This document shows, piece by piece, positions 25,515 to 34,145 of a stretch of DNA of 64,000 bases. Origin of the DNA: Shimia sp040370365. Lineage in GTDB: Bacteria; Pseudomonadota; Alphaproteobacteria; Rhodobacterales; Rhodobacteraceae. How positions within the stretch are numbered: position 1 is the stretch's first letter; each line of letters begins with the position of its first letter. The position numbers and the translations under genes are program-made. The notes beneath the pieces were generated by a model. That model worked only from the letters and a program-made list of their open reading frames with translations, was not told the DNA's origin and searched no databases. The stretch lies in the NCBI RefSeq assembly GCF_040370365.1, contig NZ_BAABWQ010000005.1, positions 53,262 to 117,261 of the forward strand, written 5' to 3'.

Positions 25515-26403
25515 CCCAAAACAACGCGCAGGCGACCTGAGCACGATCACCGTCGCGGTGTTTATGATGTTGGCAGCCAACGTGTTGTTTTCCATGACGG
25601 ACACATCAACCAAATGGTTGCTTGCCGGGGGATATGCCGCGTTGCAATTGGCGTTCTTGCGCTATGCAGTTCAATTCGCGATCACCAGTGTCGACGTGGC
25701 GCGGCGCGGCCCACAGCGTTTGCGTCTACCAGCGAAAGTTTGGGCGGTTTTGTTTTTACGGGCGAGCCTGTTGGTGGGGTCGACAATTGTGAATTTCGTG
25801 GCGCTCAAATTCCTGTCTCTGACAATGACCTCAGCGATCATGTTTTCCTCGCCCATTTTTGTGTGCCTGTTGTCAGGACCTTTGTTGGGCGAACAGGTGG
25901 GCGCGAAGCGCTGGGCGTTTGTTGGTTTGGGTTTTGTTGGCGTTTTGGTTGTGATCCGGCCGTTTGGCCAAGACATAGAGTGGGCGGCCGTGATGATGTT
26001 GCTCCCGGCCATTGGACTGGCGCTGTATTCAATTTTGACCCGCAAGCTGGCCAAAGACGTGGACGCGGCAACCATGCAATTTGCCCTTGGTTTGCTGGGC
26101 ACGCTTGTGTTGGCACCCTTGGCGATGACCGTTTGGATCGCGCCGTCCCGCCCGCTTGATTGGGTCTTCATGGGCGCGATTGGCGTCTGCGCTTGGGCAG
26201 GGCATGAGCTCCTAATACGGGCACACAAACGGGCTGAAGCCAGTTTTTTGATGCCGTTTTCGTATAGCTATTTGGTGTTTATGGCGCTGGCCAGCGTATT
26301 GGTTTTTCATGATGTGCCGGATTTCGCGACGCTGTTGGGGGCCGTTTTGATCACGGCCTCAGGCATCCTGATCTGGCACCACAGCCGCAGTGCGAAAGCC
26401 TAA
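25507..26403 (+). CDS. DMT superfamily permease, EamA domains
   Basis: A 298-residue protein with ten hydrophobic segments in two EamA repeats. ATG 25507 overlaps the upstream dehydrogenase stop, and GGATGGGTGA supplies little ribosome-site sequence of its own, so coupling is likely. EamA proteins export or import small metabolites. Here it may export an intermediate or bring in a related compound; no substrate can be named. It is the last gene of the TRAP operon and is convergent with a GntR regulator. Confidence 0.8.
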   Translation: MGDPKQRAGDLSTITVAVFMMLAANVLFSMTDTSTKWLLAGGYAALQLAFLRYAVQFAITSVDVARRGPQRLRLPAKVWAVLFLRASLLVGSTIVNFVALKFLSLTMTSAIMFSSPIFVCLLSGPLLGEQVGAKRWAFVGLGFVGVLVVIRPFGQDIEWAAVMMLLPAIGLALYSILTRKLAKDVDAATMQFALGLLGTLVLAPLAMTVWIAPSRPLDWVFMGAIGVCAWAGHELLIRAHKRAEASFLMPFSYSYLVFMALASVLVFHDVPDFATLLGAVLITASGILIWHHSRSAKA

Positions 26404-26430
26404 ACAAAGTGCCCTAACGTGTGCGTTTGT

Positions 26431-27138
26431 TCAGATGCCCACGAACGTTTTGACAACTTGCTCCCATGCGGCGTTCAGGTGATTGCGCAACGCAGCCTCA
26501 GCAGCGTCGGCATCTCGTGCTAAAATGGCGTCAAAAATCGCTTGATGGGCTTCAAAGTTGGCCTGATTGCGATCGGGCAAACGAGGCATTTGTGACCATT
26601 GGGGGGCGAGCCAGCTGGTGTAGGCCTTGTGGATCGCTGGTAGCACTGGATTGTTTGAGATCTGATAGATCACGTTGTGGAACGCTATGTCAGTTTGATA
26701 AAACTCTTCGCTGTTGTGAATCGCCTCTTTGTTGATGGCCAATGCTGTGCGCAGGGCAACAATGTCATCCTTGTCGGCGCTCTCTGCGGCTTGGCGTACA
26801 AGCGCCGCTTCGATGATGATGCGGGTATCAAACAGATTTTTGACGCCTCCTGGTTCGTGCAAGAGGTGCTCAACGATGCTTTCAACAGCGGTGAAGGCTG
26901 CATCGATGCCGGGTTTGCGCACAACAGGTCGATAGCGCGGCCGTGCCTCGACCAGGCCGCGATTGGAGAGCGCCAGAACCGCCTCGCGAACAACGGTGCG
27001 ACTGATGCCAAACTCTTCGATCAGGCTGCGTTCTGATGGCAATGGTTGTCCATCGACAAGGTCGCCGCTTTGAATTCTTGCCGCCAATTGGTCGGCTACC
27101 AAATCGGACGCTCGTTGCTTCTTTTCAGTGCTGGGCAC
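26431..27138 (-). CDS. GntR-family regulator, FadR/FCD subfamily
   Basis: A 235-residue FadR-like regulator: HTH with LPSERSLIEEFGISRTVVREAV (kept here as the 20-residue core of the helix-turn-helix) and an FCD domain with DIAFHNVIYQ. GTG 27138 follows AGGAG by 8 bases. It lies between the TRAP operon and the GMC/ALDH divergent pair. FadR-subfamily proteins bind TNGTNNNACNA-type palindromes; TTTGGTCATACCAAA at 29019 and TTTCGTCATACCAAA at 19717 fit, so this is the best candidate regulator of both transport operons. Confidence 0.8.
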   Translation of the reverse strand: MPSTEKKQRASDLVADQLAARIQSGDLVDGQPLPSERSLIEEFGISRTVVREAVLALSNRGLVEARPRYRPVVRKPGIDAAFTAVESIVEHLLHEPGGVKNLFDTRIIIEAALVRQAAESADKDDIVALRTALAINKEAIHNSEEFYQTDIAFHNVIYQISNNPVLPAIHKAYTSWLAPQWSQMPRLPDRNQANFEAHQAIFDAILARDADAAEAALRNHLNAAWEQVVKTFVGI

Positions 27139-27193
27139 GGGGTGTGCTCCTTTGTCTTGTTCTCTTCTGGAGTGGCTGCGTGTCAGGTCCGAT

Positions 27194-28825
27194 TCACAAG
27201 CGGCCCATTATCATGTCTGCGCAGCGGTCGCCAAGCATCATCGCAGGAGCCTGCGTGTTGCCTGCGTTTATGTCAGGCATCGCGGAGAGATCTGAGACCC
27301 GTAAGTTGTCCACGCCGCGCACGCGCAGGCGGGGATCCAAAACGGCCATCGGATCGCGGTCATGGCCCATTTTTGCGGTTCCGGCTGGGTGGTAGTTGGT
27401 TTTGACAAAGCGGCGGCAGTGATCGCGCAATGCCGAGTCGGATCGCGCATCTGGCGCGGGCAGCATCACCTTGTCGACATGAGCGGCAAGCGGCGCGTTT
27501 TCAAACGCCTGCAAAAAGAACTTTTGTCCGGCAACCATGGTGTCCAGATCGCCGTCGTCTTTGAGTAAGTTAGGCGAAACGGCTGGCATCTCTGTGGGGT
27601 CCGCGGAGGTCAGGCGGACCGTTCCTCGGGATTTTGGTTTGACAACAACTGTGGTCACAGTCAGCCCATAGCCGTCTTCGACCAAGTGTTGCGTGTCACG
27701 ATCCACGTAGACAATCGGCACACAAAACGCCTGAACAGATGGCGGGCTGTCTGGATCAGATGGATTGACAAATGCGCCGGCTTCGACCCCGGCGGAGGTC
27801 ACGGGGCCGCTGCCGAAAAGTTTGAATTGCAAGCCATTTTTGATCATGCGCCACCCGTCACCTTGTTTGTAGTACCCTGCTCGACCTTTGATGCGCGCCG
27901 TGATTGGAACTTCTGGATGATCCACGAGGTTTTCACCAACACCAGGAAGATCGATGTGGGTGGTGATGCCATGCTCGGCCAAATGCGCTGCTGGTCCGAT
28001 CCCGGAAAGCATCAGGATTTTAGGTGTGATGAGCGCGCCGGCGGAGAGGATGACCTCTTTTTGGACGGATACCTCATGTACATCGCCCTTGGCGTCGCGA
28101 TAACGCACAGCTGCAACGCGATTATCTTCCAAAACCAATTTGTCGACTTCGGATTTCAAGCGCACCACAAGATTGGGATTGTCTTGTTGCGGGGTAATGT
28201 AGGCATAGGCGCTGGAAGAGCGCCGTCCATTTCGGTTCATGAATTGATAAAAGCCAACGCCGCGTTGGGTGCCATTGTTGAAGTCGGATGAAAACGGCTC
28301 ACCCAGTCCCTGAACCGATTGAACGAATAGACGTGACAGCGAGTCAATGTGGCCGGGATCGGAGACTTTCAAAGCGCCGCCAACTCCGTGGTGTTCGTTG
28401 TGCAAGCGGTTGTTGTCTTCCATGGCGCGAAAATGTGGCAGTACGGCATTCCAGTCCCAATGCACCGTGTCGTTGCAGCCGCGCAATGTGTCCTGCCAGC
28501 TGTCGTAGTCAGCGGGTCTTCCCCGCATATAGACCTGCGCATTCACGGACGAGCCGCCGCCAAGCACGTGGCCTTGCGGTATATCGTGCACACGCCCATC
28601 GAGATGCGCCTGCGGCGTGGTCTTATGGTAGCGCATGAATTTTGTGCCTTTGATCATCTTGAAGATGCCCGGTGGCATGTCCAAAAGCGGATGCTTATTA
28701 GAGTATCCTGCCTCCAGTAACAGAACCTTGCCTTGCGAGCCGCGCAGTTCAGCGGCGAGCCGGCCAGCGACAACGCAGCCCGAAGCGCCTCCGCCCACAA
28801 CAATATAATCAAAGGTTTCGTTCAT
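27194..28825 (-). CDS. GMC-family FAD-dependent oxidoreductase (choline dehydrogenase-like)
   Basis: A 543-residue flavoprotein with the N-terminal ADP-binding motif VVGGGASGCVVAGRL, GMC signature 1 (GHVLGGGSSVNAQVYMRG) and signature 2 (SAGALITPKILMLSGIG), and the active-site histidine in NYHPAGTAKMG. ATG 28825 is used; a GTG 9 bases upstream is possible and ribosome-site support is weak for either. It would oxidise a primary alcohol to an aldehyde, and the divergent aldehyde dehydrogenase could take the next step. No signal peptide is visible. Its promoter region holds a half-copy of the shared operator. Confidence 0.85.
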   Translation of the reverse strand: MNETFDYIVVGGGASGCVVAGRLAAELRGSQGKVLLLEAGYSNKHPLLDMPPGIFKMIKGTKFMRYHKTTPQAHLDGRVHDIPQGHVLGGGSSVNAQVYMRGRPADYDSWQDTLRGCNDTVHWDWNAVLPHFRAMEDNNRLHNEHHGVGGALKVSDPGHIDSLSRLFVQSVQGLGEPFSSDFNNGTQRGVGFYQFMNRNGRRSSSAYAYITPQQDNPNLVVRLKSEVDKLVLEDNRVAAVRYRDAKGDVHEVSVQKEVILSAGALITPKILMLSGIGPAAHLAEHGITTHIDLPGVGENLVDHPEVPITARIKGRAGYYKQGDGWRMIKNGLQFKLFGSGPVTSAGVEAGAFVNPSDPDSPPSVQAFCVPIVYVDRDTQHLVEDGYGLTVTTVVVKPKSRGTVRLTSADPTEMPAVSPNLLKDDGDLDTMVAGQKFFLQAFENAPLAAHVDKVMLPAPDARSDSALRDHCRRFVKTNYHPAGTAKMGHDRDPMAVLDPRLRVRGVDNLRVSDLSAMPDINAGNTQAPAMMLGDRCADMIMGRL

Positions 28826-28893
28826 TTCGTTCACTTTCGGTGGCGGTGGTCCACTGTTGAGTGTGCTCGTGAGGAGTCGGTGCCTTCATTATA

Positions 28894-28906
28894 ATCATAC
28901 CAAATG
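28894..28906. promoter_or_regulatory. Half-site of the shared operator upstream of the GMC gene
   Basis: ATCATACCAAATG repeats the right arm (CATACCAAA) of the palindrome at 29019-29033, but the left arm is degenerate. It lies 69 bases upstream of the GMC oxidoreductase start. It may be a weak second binding site for the same regulator. Confidence 0.3.
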
Positions 28907-29018
28907 TTTTTGAAAGTAGAATAAAAGAAGGCTGTCAGGTGGCCATTTGGGCGTGAAGTTCCATTTTTTAATATATTGGTTGACAGAAAATTGGAATCAG
29001 ATCAAACCTAAGATCAAC

Positions 29019-29033
29019 TTTGGTCATACCAAA
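29019..29033. promoter_or_regulatory. Perfect GntR/FadR-type operator before the aldA-ytf operon
   Basis: TTTGGTCATACCAAA is a perfect 6-3-6 inverted repeat matching the TNGTNNNACNA pattern of FadR-subfamily regulators. It ends 11 bases before the aldehyde dehydrogenase start, so a bound protein would block transcription or initiation. A one-mismatch copy precedes the TRAP operon at 19717-19731. Confidence 0.65.
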
Positions 29034-29044
29034 ATGGATAAGCT

Positions 29045-30514
29045 GTGTTTAACTTCGATCTCGCTGGAACATCCCCTATTTCCGCCCACATGTTTGTTGA
29101 CGGCATCTGGCATGCCGGTTTTGGATCAGAGGTTAGTCATGTCCTCAATCCCGCCACAGAAGGTGTCATTGCCATCACGCCACGCGGAACTGTGGAGGAT
29201 GCAAGAGCCGCACTTGAGGCGGCACGACGGGCTCAGATTTCTTGGTGCAAGGTGCCGCCGGTTGAACGTGGCAGGGTGGTGCGTAAGCTTGGCGAATTGG
29301 TTCTCGCGCGGCGTGCAGATTTTGCCCAACTTATCACTGCAGAGCAGGGCAAGCCTCTGGATCAGGCGCTGGGTGAGGTGGGGGCGACGGCAGAGTTTTT
29401 GTTTTATGCCGCCGAAAATGCCCGGCGGATCGAAGGCGACATTTTGGCCTCCGACAATCCAAATGAAGAAGTCCACATCCGCCGCTTTCCATATGGCGTT
29501 GTGGTGGGTTTGACCGCTTGGAACTACCCCGCCGCGCTGACGGCCAGAAAACTTGGGCCTGCTTTGGTCGCGGGCAACGCTTTTGTGCTTTTGGGACACG
29601 AAATCACACCGCTGTCAGGTTTGTTCTTGGCGGCGCTCTCTCAAGAGGCGGGTCTTCCAAACGGCCTCTTCAATGTGGTGACCGGGAAGGGGCCAGAAAT
29701 CGGCCGTGCCTTGGTAGAGGATCCAATCACCGCGATGATCACGATGACCGGTAGCACCCGCGCTGGTCAGGAAATCTTTCGCTCCGCTGCTGATGGAATA
29801 AAAGTTCTTCGTTTGGAGCTTGGCGGAAAAGCTCCGTTCATCGTGATGGAAGACGCGGATATTGATGCGGCAGTCGCGGCTGCGGTTGTAGCGCGATACA
29901 CCAATTGCGGGCAAATCTGTACCTGCAACGAGCGCATGTATTTACATCGCGATATTGCAGATGAATTCCTAGAAAAGTTTGTCACGCAATCCGCCGCGCT
30001 CACCATTGGTGATCCCACGCAATCGCCGGACATGGGCCCAAAAGTCAGCCGCGAAGAAGTGCAAAAGGTCGCGAGGCTGGTCGATGACGCTGTGGCGCAG
30101 GGCGCGGACGTGCTTCTTCAGGGGGGGGCCTTAAGCGACGGCGACTTTGCCAAGGGATTTTGGTATGCGCCAACGGTTTTGGAGGTGCCCAACAATGCCT
30201 CCCCTATCATGAGGAATGAGGTCTTTGGGCCTGTTGTTCCAGCTTTGCGCGTGGATGATTTTGATCATGCGCTCGCGCTTGCGAACGACACGTCATTCGG
30301 GCTCTCAGCCTATGTATTCACCCAAAATCACCGCCGCATCATGCAGACGCCCTATGCGCTGAAATTCGGCGAAATCTATCTTAACCGGGCCAATGGCGAG
30401 CAGGTGCACGCGTTCCACAATGGCTGGGGCCAATCGGGCCTTGGGGGGGAAGATGGAAAACATGGTTTCGACGGGTACCTGCGAAAGCAGAGCCTGTACG
30501 TCAACTGGGCTTAA
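29045..30514 (+). CDS. aldA: Aldehyde dehydrogenase, AldA (lactaldehyde/glycolaldehyde) type
   Basis: A 489-residue NAD-dependent aldehyde dehydrogenase. Catalytic Asn lies in TAWNYPAA, the general-base Glu in LELGGKAP (about 258) and the nucleophilic Cys in NCGQICTC (about 292). The C-terminal GEDGKHGFDGYL matches AldA. Odd point: the usual K-P-S-E-type cofactor-binding segment reads VLLGHE (about 181-186), lacking the lysine. GTG 29045 is the chosen start; ATG 29090 is an alternative with no better ribosome site. It opens the ytfQRT operon and would oxidise an aldehyde from sugar breakdown to an acid. Confidence 0.85.
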   Translation: MFNFDLAGTSPISAHMFVDGIWHAGFGSEVSHVLNPATEGVIAITPRGTVEDARAALEAARRAQISWCKVPPVERGRVVRKLGELVLARRADFAQLITAEQGKPLDQALGEVGATAEFLFYAAENARRIEGDILASDNPNEEVHIRRFPYGVVVGLTAWNYPAALTARKLGPALVAGNAFVLLGHEITPLSGLFLAALSQEAGLPNGLFNVVTGKGPEIGRALVEDPITAMITMTGSTRAGQEIFRSAADGIKVLRLELGGKAPFIVMEDADIDAAVAAAVVARYTNCGQICTCNERMYLHRDIADEFLEKFVTQSAALTIGDPTQSPDMGPKVSREEVQKVARLVDDAVAQGADVLLQGGALSDGDFAKGFWYAPTVLEVPNNASPIMRNEVFGPVVPALRVDDFDHALALANDTSFGLSAYVFTQNHRRIMQTPYALKFGEIYLNRANGEQVHAFHNGWGQSGLGGEDGKHGFDGYLRKQSLYVNWA

Positions 30515-30571
30515 AGCCCGGATCACATGCGGCCACGAGGAGAGGGTCGCCGTTCAACTGGAGGAAAACTT

Positions 30572-31546
30572 ATGAAACGTCGTATTTTGCTTGGTTCTGC
30601 TATGGCCATTGGATTGGGTTTCGGCGCCACGCTGACATCCGCCGAAACACCGCCGTTGGCTGTGAAAGACACCTACAAGGTTGGCTTCTCTCAAATGGAG
30701 AGCAACAACCCTTGGCGGATTGCGGAAACCAAATCGTTCCATGATACTGCGGAAAGCTGTGGCTGGGAGCTCATCGCAACTGATGCCGCAGGTTCTGCCG
30801 CCAAACAGGTCGCTGATGTGGACAGCATGATTGCCCAAGGCATCGACGTGCTGTTCCTACCGCCACGCGAAGAAAAGCCGCTGATCCCTGCGGTGATGAA
30901 AGCGCACGCGGCTGGCATCCCAACGTTCTTGGTGGACCGGTCTGTTGATCCCAATGTCGCCAAAGCCGGCGAACACTTCGTGGCCTTCTTGGGGTCTGAT
31001 TTCATCGAGCAAGGCCAGCGTGCAGCGGATTGGCTAATCGCGAACTTTGATGGCGATAAGGGCGTGATTGTGGAGCTAGAAGGCACCACGGGTTCTTCTC
31101 CTGCGAATGATCGTAAAAAGGGTTTTGATGATCAGATTTTGACCGATGATCGCTTTGAAATTGTGGCGTCCCAAACCGGTGATTTTGCGCGGGATCTTGG
31201 CCGTCAGGTCATGGAAACGCTGCTGCAGGCTCACCCCGATGTGAATGTGGTTTATGCACACAACGACGAGATGGCGATTGGCGCGATTCAAGCGTTGGAG
31301 CTGGCTGGTCGCAAGCCCGGCGTTGATGTGACCATCGTGTCCATTGATGGAACTCGGGATGCGTTGCAGGCGATCATTGACGGCAAGATGGGCGTCACCG
31401 TGGAAAGCTCGCCCTTCTTTGGCCCGCTCGCTTGCGACGTGATGAAGCGCTACGCGGCTGGCGAAGAGATCCCCGGTTGGGTCAAAGTTGAGGACCGTGT
31501 CTTCACCATCGACAATGCCGTCGATCATATCGACGAAGCCTACTAA
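30572..31546 (+). CDS. ytfQ: Furanose-type sugar ABC binding protein, YtfQ-like
   Basis: A 324-residue periplasmic-binding protein with a Sec signal (MKRRILLGSAMAIGLGFGAT, cleavage near SAE at about 26). It shares YtfQ landmarks: KVGFSQMES, PWRIAET, FLVDRSVD, VVELEGTTGSSPANDRKKGF, SQTGDFARD, VYAHNDEMAIGAIQALE and SIDGTRDA. E. coli YtfQ binds galactofuranose; relatives bind arabinofuranose. GGAGG lies 7 bases before ATG 30572. Together with one double ATPase and two different permeases, it reproduces the YtfQ-R-T-YjfF arrangement. A 13-bp hairpin follows the gene. Confidence 0.85.
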   Translation: MKRRILLGSAMAIGLGFGATLTSAETPPLAVKDTYKVGFSQMESNNPWRIAETKSFHDTAESCGWELIATDAAGSAAKQVADVDSMIAQGIDVLFLPPREEKPLIPAVMKAHAAGIPTFLVDRSVDPNVAKAGEHFVAFLGSDFIEQGQRAADWLIANFDGDKGVIVELEGTTGSSPANDRKKGFDDQILTDDRFEIVASQTGDFARDLGRQVMETLLQAHPDVNVVYAHNDEMAIGAIQALELAGRKPGVDVTIVSIDGTRDALQAIIDGKMGVTVESSPFFGPLACDVMKRYAAGEEIPGWVKVEDRVFTIDNAVDHIDEAY

Positions 31547-31558
31547 ACACTCCCTGTG

Positions 31559-31588
31559 CCAAAAGGGGCGGTCCGCCGCCCTTTTTGG
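31559..31588 (+). terminator. Attenuating hairpin between ytfQ and ytfR
   Basis: A 13-bp stem with one G-U pair (31559-31571 with 31576-31588), a 4-base loop and T-rich 3' arm lies 12 bases after the ytfQ stop. It should act as a partial terminator or 3' stabiliser for the binding-protein message. Confidence 0.65.
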
Positions 31589-31612
31589 ACATCTGCATCA
31601 AGGTAGGTCCAC

Positions 31613-33136
31613 ATGACCCATTTGATCGAAATGTCTGGTATTTGCAAAGCATTTGCCGGTGTGATCGCTCTTCAAGACGCGAGCCTTCACGTTCAGCCAG
31701 GCGAAGTACATGCCATCATCGGCCAGAACGGCGCCGGTAAATCTACGCTGATCAAGATTCTCACAGGTGTTTATCGCAAGGACGGTGGACGTGTGATGAT
31801 TGGCGGTCAGCAGACCAAAATCAGCACCCCGCGCGAGGCGCAAGATGCTGGTATCGCGACCATTTACCAAGAGCTCAGCCTGGTGCCGCTGCGCAGCGTC
31901 ACTGAGAACGTAATGATGGGCTATGAGCCACGCACCCGCTTTGGCATGATTGATTGGAGTGCCGCTCATCTTAAAACGCAGGAAATTCTGTTGCGTTTTG
32001 GCGTTGATATCGATGTGCGTGCGCAGCTTGGCACCTATTCAACCGCCATTCAGCAGCTGGTTGCCATTGCCAGGGCGGTGTCAATGAAAGCGCAGTTGGT
32101 GATTATGGATGAGGCCACATCCTCGCTGGATGATCAGGAAATCGACATCTTATTTGGTGTGGTGCGCGAGTTAAAAAAGGAAGGGGTGGCCGTCCTGTAT
32201 ATCTCTCACTTCCTAGACGAGTTGTATCAGATTTGCGACCGCGTGACAATTATGCGGGATGGTCAAACGGTGGGACAGCACGTGATCGCTGAGACCACTA
32301 AGTTGGGTCTGATCTCCGAAATGTTGGGCCGTGACCCCGAAGAGATCGAAGCCGCAGGTATGACAGCTCTTGGGGGGCAGAAAGCACAACCGGGTGAGGT
32401 GTTGCTCGAAGCCGAGGGCATCGCCACGAAACATGGCCTAAAAAATGTCTCTATGTCGGTGCGCAAAGGTGAAATTGTTGGTTTGGGTGGCCTGCTTGGC
32501 TCGGGCCGCACAGAGGCGGCGCGCGTGCTTTTCGGGCTGGATGATCTCACAAATGGTAAGATCAGCTACAAAACTGGGCCGGATCGGCTCAACACACCTG
32601 CGCAGGCCATCGAGGCCGGGGTGGGGTTTCTCACGGAGGACCGAAAAAGAGAAGGCATCATTCCGCACATGTCCGTCCGCGAGAACATGACGCTTGCGCT
32701 TTTGCCGCGTCTCAAAAAAATGGGCCGGGTTGATCGCAAGCGGGAAACCGAGCTGGTGGAACGTTTCATCACCTCTCTGGGGATCAAAACCGCCGGTATG
32801 GAACAACCCATTCGCGAGTTGTCCGGCGGCAATCAACAAAAAGTGCTGTTGGCGCGCTGGTTGGCGTTAGACCCCAAAATTTTGATTTTGGACGAACCAA
32901 CGCGCGGCGTGGATGTTGGCGCAAAGTTCGAGATCCAATCGATCATTCGAGACTATGTCGAAAAAGGCCTCGGTGTGTTGCTGATCAGCTCTGAGTTCGA
33001 GGAACTTGTCGAAGGCGCTGACCGCATTGTGGTGCTGCAAGACGGCTACTCGGTCACCGAGTTGCAAAACCCGGGCGTGACCGAAGAAAGCTTGATCGCA
33101 GCCATCGCGCACCATCATGAGAAAGGCGCGTCATGA
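31613..33136 (+). CDS. ytfR: Sugar ABC importer ATP-binding protein, two ATPase domains (YtfR-like)
   Basis: A 507-residue RbsA/MglA/YtfR-type ATPase. Domain 1: Walker A GQNGAGKST (about 34-42), a degenerate signature (YSTAIQQ) and Walker B VIMDEATSSLDD. Domain 2: a degenerate Walker A (GGLLGSGRTE), intact signature LSGGNQQKVLLARWLA and Walker B ILILDEPTRGVDVGAK. This asymmetry is normal for the CUT2 class. It overlaps the first permease start by 4 bases (ATGA), so they are coupled. Confidence 0.9.
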   Translation: MTHLIEMSGICKAFAGVIALQDASLHVQPGEVHAIIGQNGAGKSTLIKILTGVYRKDGGRVMIGGQQTKISTPREAQDAGIATIYQELSLVPLRSVTENVMMGYEPRTRFGMIDWSAAHLKTQEILLRFGVDIDVRAQLGTYSTAIQQLVAIARAVSMKAQLVIMDEATSSLDDQEIDILFGVVRELKKEGVAVLYISHFLDELYQICDRVTIMRDGQTVGQHVIAETTKLGLISEMLGRDPEEIEAAGMTALGGQKAQPGEVLLEAEGIATKHGLKNVSMSVRKGEIVGLGGLLGSGRTEAARVLFGLDDLTNGKISYKTGPDRLNTPAQAIEAGVGFLTEDRKREGIIPHMSVRENMTLALLPRLKKMGRVDRKRETELVERFITSLGIKTAGMEQPIRELSGGNQQKVLLARWLALDPKILILDEPTRGVDVGAKFEIQSIIRDYVEKGLGVLLISSEFEELVEGADRIVVLQDGYSVTELQNPGVTEESLIAAIAHHHEKGAS

Positions 33137-34140
33137 GTGCAGAAAACAAACCAATGTCATCAACGCAGGGCGACGGTCTGCGGCGGCTCTCCTTTGATTG
33201 GAAGCGGATTAGCAAGAACGGCGGCGCCTTGGCGCTACTCGTGATTTTGGCGTTCAATATTTTGGTGACACCGAACTTTTTACATCCGCAAACCCTGTTT
33301 GTGAACATATCCCAGGTCGCCACCATTGCCATTGTGGCGGTTGGAATGACTCTCGTGATTGCCACCGGTGGTATTGATCTCAGTGTTGGCGCAGTCATGG
33401 CGTTGGCTGGAGCCTTAGCGCCCTTGATCTTCACCTCGCCGTTTGCCCAAGCAAACCCAGAACTGGGTCTTGCGTTGGCGATTGTCGTGCCGGTGTTGGT
33501 CGCACTGGTCTGCGGTGTGTTCAATGGCTTCATGGTGAGTTACCTCAATGTGCAACCAATTGTGGCAACGCTGATTTTCTTTATTTCCGGGCGCGGCATT
33601 GCGCTGGTACTTACCAATGGCAATCTTCAAACCTTCACCCATCCGGGGTTCAGTTACTTGGGCACCGGCAAGGTTCTTGGGTTCCCATTTCAGGGCTATC
33701 TGGTTGTGGTTATCGCCATCATTGTGTGGTGGCTAGTCAACCATTCCGTGTTTGGCCGTCAATTGTTGGCAGTGGGCGGCAATGAGAAAGCCGCGAAGCT
33801 TTCTGGCGTTCCCGTCAAGCGCGTCAAAATCGGGGCCTATGTGATTTGTGCCGGGTTGTCTGGCATAGCGGGCCTGATTGTGGTGGCGATCAACTCTGCC
33901 TCTGATGCGGCACGGATCGGCAACCTCATGGAGCTTGATGCAATTGCTGCTGCGGTGGTTGGTGGCACGCTGTTGCAGGGTGGAAAGGCCCCAATCTTTG
34001 GCGCCATTCTTGGTGCCGTGATCATCCAACTGGTGAAATACACACTATTGGCCAATGGCGTGGCAGATGAGGTCGCGCTGATCGCGAAGGCCGGCATCAT
34101 CATTATGGCCGTCTACGTGCAACAGGCACGCAAGGAGTAA
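33133..34140 (+). CDS. ytfT: Sugar ABC importer permease 1 (YtfT-like)
   Basis: A 335-residue CUT2 permease with about ten membrane segments and the family motif GMTLVIATGGIDLSVGAVMALAG near residue 75. The C-terminal part shows GGTLLQGGKAPIFGAILG. The start is the ATG in the ATGA overlap with the ATPase gene. It pairs with the second, non-identical permease downstream to form a heterodimeric channel, as in the E. coli YtfT/YjfF system. Confidence 0.85.
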   Translation: MSAENKPMSSTQGDGLRRLSFDWKRISKNGGALALLVILAFNILVTPNFLHPQTLFVNISQVATIAIVAVGMTLVIATGGIDLSVGAVMALAGALAPLIFTSPFAQANPELGLALAIVVPVLVALVCGVFNGFMVSYLNVQPIVATLIFFISGRGIALVLTNGNLQTFTHPGFSYLGTGKVLGFPFQGYLVVVIAIIVWWLVNHSVFGRQLLAVGGNEKAAKLSGVPVKRVKIGAYVICAGLSGIAGLIVVAINSASDAARIGNLMELDAIAAAVVGGTLLQGGKAPIFGAILGAVIIQLVKYTLLANGVADEVALIAKAGIIIMAVYVQQARKE

Positions 34141-34145
34141 TCGCG

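Noticed and set aside
24423..25613. Long minus-strand open frame (about 396 codons) opposite the HIBADH-like and DMT genes
   Set aside because: It is antisense to two well-supported genes, has no family motif and no ribosome site; such shadows are common in GC-rich codon patterns.
28980..29014. TTGACA upstream of the aldehyde dehydrogenase as a -35 element
   Set aside because: No acceptable -10 lies at 16-18 bases; the nearest candidate is 23 bases away.
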